64,000 nucleotides of DNA from Lachnospiraceae bacterium (GTDB lineage Bacteria; Bacillota; Clostridia; Lachnospirales; Lachnospiraceae). Made by a program: the position numbers and the translations under genes. The notes beneath the pieces were generated by a model, which was not told the DNA's origin, searched no databases, and saw only the letters and a list, made by a program, of their open reading frames with translations. Shown here one piece after another: positions 60,060 to 64,000 of the stretch (within the stretch, counting starts at the first letter, position 1; the number at the start of each line of letters is the position of its first letter). The DNA is taken from contig CAJTDK010000002.1 of NCBI GenBank assembly GCA_910575105.1, positions 271,988 to 335,987 on the forward strand. The letters run 5' to 3'.

Positions 60060-60953
60060 ATGAGCAAGATTATGAGCAAGAGATATAGAGGGATCGTCTA
60101 TATCATCCTGTCCGCATTTTGCTTTGCGTTTATGAATATGTTTGTCCGGATGGCGGGCGGCCTGCCCTCCGTGCAGAAAAGCTTTTTCCGTAATTTTGTG
60201 GCGGCGGTGTTTGCCTTTGCGATCCTGCTTAAGGACCGGGTGCCCTTTCGGTGCAGGCGGGGAAATCTTGTCTACCTGCTTTTACGGGCTGGTTTCGGGA
60301 CGCTTGGGATCCTGTGCAATTTTTATGCCATCGACCATCTTGTGCTTGCGGATGCTTCTATGCTGAATAAGATGTCTCCTTTTTTCGCGGTGCTGTTCAG
60401 CTTCCTGATCCTGAAGGAAAAGGTGACGGCGCCCCAGGCGCTTATTGTGGCGGGCGCGTTTGCCGGCAGTATGTTCGTCGTGAAGCCTACATTTTCCAAT
60501 ATGGATCTGGTGCCGTCCGTCATCGGGCTGATTGGCGGGATATGTGCGGGAGCCGCCTACACGATGGTGAGAAAGCTTGGGGAAAATGGTGAGAGGGGGC
60601 CGTTTATCGTGTTCTTTTTCTCTATGTTTTCCTGTATGGTGACGGCGCCGTGGCTGATCTTTGACTTCCACCCGATGACCCCGGGGCAGCTTGCCGCACT
60701 GCTTATGGCGGGCTTAAGCGCGGCGGGAGGGCAGTTTTCCATCACGGCGGCATATACTTACGCGCCGGCTAGGGAGATATCGGTGTATGATTATTCCCAG
60801 ATCATCTTTGCGGCGTTTCTTGGCTTCGTGGTATTCGGGCAGGTGCCGGATATGCTTAGCTGGCTTGGATACGGAATTATCTGTACGATGGCAGTGGTCA
60901 TGTTTCTCTATAATACAAGGCAGTATCATAAGGAAAGGGAGCTTGAGCCATGA
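60060..60953 (+). CDS. EamA/DMT-superfamily transporter
   Basis: A 297-residue protein with about ten membrane spans in two repeated EamA halves (FCFAFMNMFVRMAGGLPSV; ITAAYTYAPAREISVYDYSQ). Family members export amino acids, nucleotides or drugs. AAAGGGA lies about 12 bp before the start; an ATG at 60072 is the alternative. It overlaps the methyltransferase gene by 4 bp (ATGA), so the two are coupled. Confidence 0.9.
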   Translation: MSKIMSKRYRGIVYIILSAFCFAFMNMFVRMAGGLPSVQKSFFRNFVAAVFAFAILLKDRVPFRCRRGNLVYLLLRAGFGTLGILCNFYAIDHLVLADASMLNKMSPFFAVLFSFLILKEKVTAPQALIVAGAFAGSMFVVKPTFSNMDLVPSVIGLIGGICAGAAYTMVRKLGENGERGPFIVFFFSMFSCMVTAPWLIFDFHPMTPGQLAALLMAGLSAAGGQFSITAAYTYAPAREISVYDYSQIIFAAFLGFVVFGQVPDMLSWLGYGIICTMAVVMFLYNTRQYHKERELEP

Positions 60954-61516
60954 GACAGTCACAGATCACCTCCTGGTGCCACGAGATCATCCGTTCCCAG
61001 GCGCCAGAAGGCGGGTTTTATATTGATGCCACTATGGGAAAGGGGAAGGATACGCTGTTTTTATGTGGCCTGGCCGGTGAAAAGGGCAGGGTGCTGGCCT
61101 TTGATGTCCAGAAGGAGGCGCTGCGGTATACGGAGGAGATTTTGCGGGCTAATGGGATGAGAAGCCGGGCAGAGCTTATCCTGGACGGGCATGAGCATAT
61201 GGATAGCTATGCGGCGAATGAGACTGCGGATGTTATCTGCTTTAACTTCGGCTATCTTCCGGGAGGGGACCATAGCATAGGGACGGCGGCGGATACCAGC
61301 GTGGAAGCGGCGAAAAAAGGGCTTTCCATCTTGAAGCGCGGCGGGATGATGAGCCTTCTGATCTATAGCGGCGGCGATACGGGATTTGCAGAAAAAGAGG
61401 CGCTTCTTTCCTGGCTGCGGGATCTTTCTGCGAAAGAATTCACGGTGATCGTAAATGAATACTGGAACCGGGGGAACTGCCCGCCGGTGCCGGTGTTTGT
61501 GTTTAAAAACGGGTAG
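60950..61516 (+). CDS. Class I SAM-dependent methyltransferase, YtqB/MnmM-like
   Basis: A 188-residue rRNA_methylase-type (PF06962) protein. YIDATMGKGKDTLFLCGLAG is the SAM-binding block; FNFGYLPGGDH is the family hallmark. Bacillus YtqB (MnmM) methylates aminomethyl groups of tRNA wobble uridine, so tRNA modification is likely. It is coupled to the upstream EamA gene by an ATGA overlap. Confidence 0.9.
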   Translation: MRQSQITSWCHEIIRSQAPEGGFYIDATMGKGKDTLFLCGLAGEKGRVLAFDVQKEALRYTEEILRANGMRSRAELILDGHEHMDSYAANETADVICFNFGYLPGGDHSIGTAADTSVEAAKKGLSILKRGGMMSLLIYSGGDTGFAEKEALLSWLRDLSAKEFTVIVNEYWNRGNCPPVPVFVFKNG

Positions 61517-61658
61517 GCTTCCTAAAGTGGGGAAATCCGGAGGCGTTGGAGAAAGGCGCAATGTCCGGCGCCGTCTTTGGAAGTTATGTATTTTCGGAGA
61601 TTTACAAAAGCTACCTGGAATTTGAAGCGGCAGATTGCCGAAAAGGAGTTGGAAAATA

Positions 61659-62135
61659 ATGAGAAGAAAAGACAGAAAAGTAACAAACCCGGAAGAGATC
61701 AGAAAGGTGCTTGAGGAATGCAGGGTATGCAGGCTGGGGATGACGGACGGCGAAAAAACTTACATCGTCCCCATGAACATGGGCTTTGATTACGACGGGG
61801 AAAGGCTCATCCTTTACTTTCACTGCGCGATGGAGGGGAAGAAGCTTGCTCTGCTCCGTGAGAATGGGCAGGTGGGCTTTGAGATGGACAAAGAGATCGC
61901 GCTCACAGAAGGGAATACGCCCTGCCAGTACAGCTTCCGTTATGCCAGCATCATCGGAAATGGACAGGCAGAGCTTGTGGGGGATGAGAATGAGAAGGCA
62001 GCGGCCCTTGCAAAGATCATGAAGCACCAGACCGGGAAGGACTTTGATGATTTTGAGAAGAACCCGAAGCTTGTGCGGGCAGTCATGGTCATCAAAGTGA
62101 CGGCACAGGAGTATTCCTGCAAGAGAAATGGGTAA
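61659..62135 (+). CDS. PNPOx-like flavin-binding protein (pyridoxamine oxidase / nitroreductase-like)
   Basis: A 158-residue split-barrel protein. CRVCRLGMTDGEKTYIVPMN, FHCAMEGKKLALLREN and GFEMDKEIAL are typical of the small PNPOx-related FMN-binding family, including the NimA-type. Heme or FMN binding is family-based; substrate unknown. ATG at 61659 follows AAAAGGAG; a start at 61635 lacks a site. It overlaps the fragment at 62128 by 8 bp. Confidence 0.87.
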   Translation: MRRKDRKVTNPEEIRKVLEECRVCRLGMTDGEKTYIVPMNMGFDYDGERLILYFHCAMEGKKLALLRENGQVGFEMDKEIALTEGNTPCQYSFRYASIIGNGQAELVGDENEKAAALAKIMKHQTGKDFDDFEKNPKLVRAVMVIKVTAQEYSCKRNG

Positions 62136-62337
62136 AAAGCATGGCATTATCCTGGAATTAAAGATAGACAGTATGCTTAAGGAGACGATCCAGCAGATTA
62201 AGGACAGAGGCTATGCATTGCGTTTTAAGGAAAAGTTCGGAGAAAAACCCAAATTTACAGGGCGGATTCTTGCGGTGGGAATCAGTTATGAAAAGAAGAC
62301 AAAGCGGCATAGCTGTTTAGTGGAAGTGCTGTCGTAA
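62128..62337 (+). pseudogene. C-terminal remnant of an AAA-ATPase/PD-(D/E)XK nuclease-like protein
   Basis: A 69-codon frame encoding GIILELKIDS, followed by ETIQQIKDRGYALRF and ILAVGISYEKKTKRHSCLVE. This matches the C-terminal end of AAA-ATPase-like/PD-(D/E)XK nuclease-domain proteins (a family usually of about 500-580 residues, often many copies per genome), including the ELK active-site strand and the QI.D..Y and GIS blocks. Everything upstream is missing. It is a decayed copy, with no good ribosome binding site of its own. Confidence 0.65.
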
Positions 62338-62343
62338 TCTCCG

Positions 62344-62355
62344 GTTACCGTTCAC
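62344..62355. repeat. 12-mer GTTACCGTTCAC (also at 34370, variant at 40192)
   Basis: The same 12-mer occurs exactly at 34370-34381 and with one mismatch (T for C) at 40192-40203. Two copies directly follow decayed gene fragments; all three lie in intergenic DNA. A dispersed-repeat remnant is suspected; the larger element is not delimited. Confidence 0.4.
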
Positions 62356-62452
62356 CCCGCATTAGCAGATTTTGCTTACAAACTAGCACTTTAAATTGGA
62401 AAAGTATTATGCTATACTTAAAAATATTTGTACGAAAGGATGGAGCAAAGAA

Positions 62453-64000
62453 TGGCAGAAACGAATAAAGTTATCATGCTCGGCAACGAGGCGATTGCCA
62501 GAGGCGCCTATGAGGCAGGTGTGAAGGTATCTGCCGCATACCCGGGCACGCCGAGCACAGAGATCAGCGAATATTTAGTACAGTATAAAGATTCCCTGTA
62601 CTGCGAGTGGTCGCCCAATGAGAAGGTGGCAACAGAGGTGGCGGTGGGCGCCTCCATCGCAGGGACAAGAGCCATGGCCTGTATGAAGCACGTGGGCTTC
62701 AATGTGGCGGCCGATCCCGCATACAGTGTCTCTTATATGGGGGTCAACGGAGGGCTTGTCATCGTCGTTGCGGATGACCCCGGCCTTTATAGCTCCCAGA
62801 ATGAGCAGGATACAAGGATGGTTGCACGGGCGGCGAAGCTTCCGGTCTTAGAGCCGTCAGACAGCGCAGAGGCAAAGGAATATATGAAGCTTGCCTTCGA
62901 GCTGAGCGAGAAGTTCGACCGTCCATTTGTCTACCGCACGACCACAAGGCTCGCCCATTCCCAGGGTATCGTAGAGCTGAATGACCGGCAGGAGATTCCG
63001 GATAAGGAGTACATAAAAAATATACAGAAGACAGTGATGATGCCGGGCAACGCCAAGGTACGCCATGCGGAGATCGAGAAGCGCCATGAGGAGCTGGCCG
63101 AGGAAGCCAACACGCTGCCGGTCAACAGAGTGGAGATGAATGATACGAAGATCGGTATCATCACCAGCGGCATTCCGTACCAGTATGTGAAGGAAGCGCT
63201 GCCGGAAGCGTCGGTACTTAAGCTTGGCATGGTGAATCCGCTGCCGAAGAAGCTGATCGGGGATTTTGCGTCTAAAGTAGAAAGGCTTTATATCGTAGAG
63301 GAGCTTGATCCGGTGATCGAGGAGCAGGTGAGATCCTGGGGGATCGAGGTGACCGGAAAAGAGATCTTCACCCTCCAGGGCGAATACAGCGCCAATATGC
63401 TGCGGGAAGCGATATTAAAGGAGACGCTTGCCCTTAAAGCGCCGGCTAAAGCGCCGGGAAGGCCGCCGATCTTATGTCCCGGCTGCCCCCACAGAAGCGT
63501 CTATTATGTGTTAAATAAATTAAAGCTCCACGCGGCGGGCGATATCGGCTGCTATACGCTTGGCGCGGTGGCGCCCTTAAGTGTAGTTGACACGACGATG
63601 TGCATGGGCTCAAGCATCTCCACCCTGCACGGCATGGAGAAGGCTAAAGGCAAGGAATACATCAAAGACTGGGTGGCAGTTATCGGCGATTCCACATTTC
63701 TGCATACGGGGGTCAATTCTCTGATGAATATGGCCTATAACCACGGGACGGGAACGGTTCTGATCCTGGATAATTCCACGACCGGCATGACCGGCCATCA
63801 GGATCACGCGGCGACCGGGAAGACTCTCCAGGGCGATCCGGCTTACGCCGTTGATATCCCGGTGCTTTGTAAGGCACTGGGCGTAAAGAACGTGGCAGAG
63901 GTCAATGCATTTGACATCGCAGCATTGGAAAAGACCGTGAAAGAGGAGATTGAGAAAGACGAGGCGTCCGTCATCATCACCAAGAGCCCGTGCGTGCTCT
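62453..64000 (+). CDS. iorA: Indolepyruvate:ferredoxin oxidoreductase alpha subunit (3' end beyond window)
   Basis: 516 codons of an open frame running off the right edge. It oxidatively decarboxylates aryl pyruvates to aryl-CoA with ferredoxin. The N-terminal pyrimidine-binding-like domain (ARGAYEAGVKVSAAYPGTP, SPNEKVATEVAVGASIAG), the CPGCPHRSVYYVL block and the thiamine diphosphate domain (GDIGCYTLGAVAPLS, VIGDSTFLHTGVNSLMN, TTGMTGHQDH) are visible. The ferredoxin-like [4Fe-4S] end is outside. ATG at 62453 is used (GGAG 6 bp upstream); an ATG at 62441 is in frame. A TATACT (62414-62419) is a candidate -10. IorB is expected next. Confidence 0.94.

Noticed and set aside
1-64000. tRNA, rRNA, riboswitch, insertion sequence or prophage genes
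   Set aside because: None recognised by eye; a covariance-model scan would be needed to exclude short RNAs.

Overview
The window looks like a stretch of chromosome from an anaerobic gut-type Firmicute, most likely a Lachnospiraceae member (Clostridia). The reasons are the anaerobic (cobalt-early) cobalamin pathway, a PolC-type replicative polymerase, ferredoxin-linked enzymes (indolepyruvate:ferredoxin oxidoreductase and an [Fe-S] aldo/keto reductase), Clostridia-typical DUF4364, DUF3343 and DUF1385 proteins, and AAGGAGG-like ribosome binding sites. Base composition is moderately GC-rich by eye, with a clearly AT-richer island at about 22.7-26.0 kb. No tRNA, rRNA, CRISPR array or intact insertion sequence was recognised.

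Region 1 (1-13.4 kb) is one long plus-strand corrinoid operon: cbiD (5' cut by the window edge), cbiL, a 4-hydroxybutyrate-dehydrogenase-like enzyme, cbiF, cbiG, cbiH, a cbiJ-cbiE-cbiT triple fusion, cbiA, cobT, cobU, cobS, a second short CobU-like gene, cobC and cbiB. Junctions are mostly overlaps or short spacers, and three of them carry short tandem repeats (periods 40, 17 and 35 bp) that grew out of the 3' end of the upstream gene. Region 2 (13.5-19 kb) holds a cysteine-desulfurase-like enzyme, then a double-cubane-cluster-protein-like dehydratase-family enzyme, a DUF3343 putative S/Se carrier, its ATP-dependent activator, a LysR regulator and a LysE-type exporter. Matching ATAG-N7-CTAT palindromes lie upstream of the dehydratase-like gene and upstream of the exporter, suggesting one LysR regulon.

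Region 3 (19-28 kb) is accessory: a flavodoxin-family reductase, a cysteine-rich DUF5714 protein, a divergent HTH/protein-kinase pair, a ribbon-helix-helix protein, three AT-rich genes for membrane or exported proteins, an aldo/keto reductase and a DMT transporter. Region 4 (27.8-34.2 kb) combines comEA, a two-component system, a GerMN lipoprotein and comEC.

Region 5 (34.2-64 kb) is mostly core genome: holA, lepA, hemW, DUF4364 and radical SAM genes (minus strand), rho, rpmE, DUF1385, prmC, prfA, an ABC exporter, DUF2156, two aminotransferases (one HisC-like), a small export protein, a PfkB kinase, DAHP synthase, an XRE regulator with a divergently transcribed small gene and a palindromic operator, ispG, polC, a DMT transporter, a YtqB-type methyltransferase, a PNPOx-like flavoprotein and the 5' part of iorA. 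Two decayed gene fragments (PIN-toxin-like at 34.2 kb, PD-(D/E)XK-like at 62.1 kb) are each followed by the same 12-mer.

The strongest candidates for something not well described are the double-cubane/DUF3343/desulfurase cluster with its putative LysR boxes, the 4-hydroxybutyrate-dehydrogenase-like gene embedded in the corrinoid operon, and the pair of CobU paralogues with complementary intact motifs.
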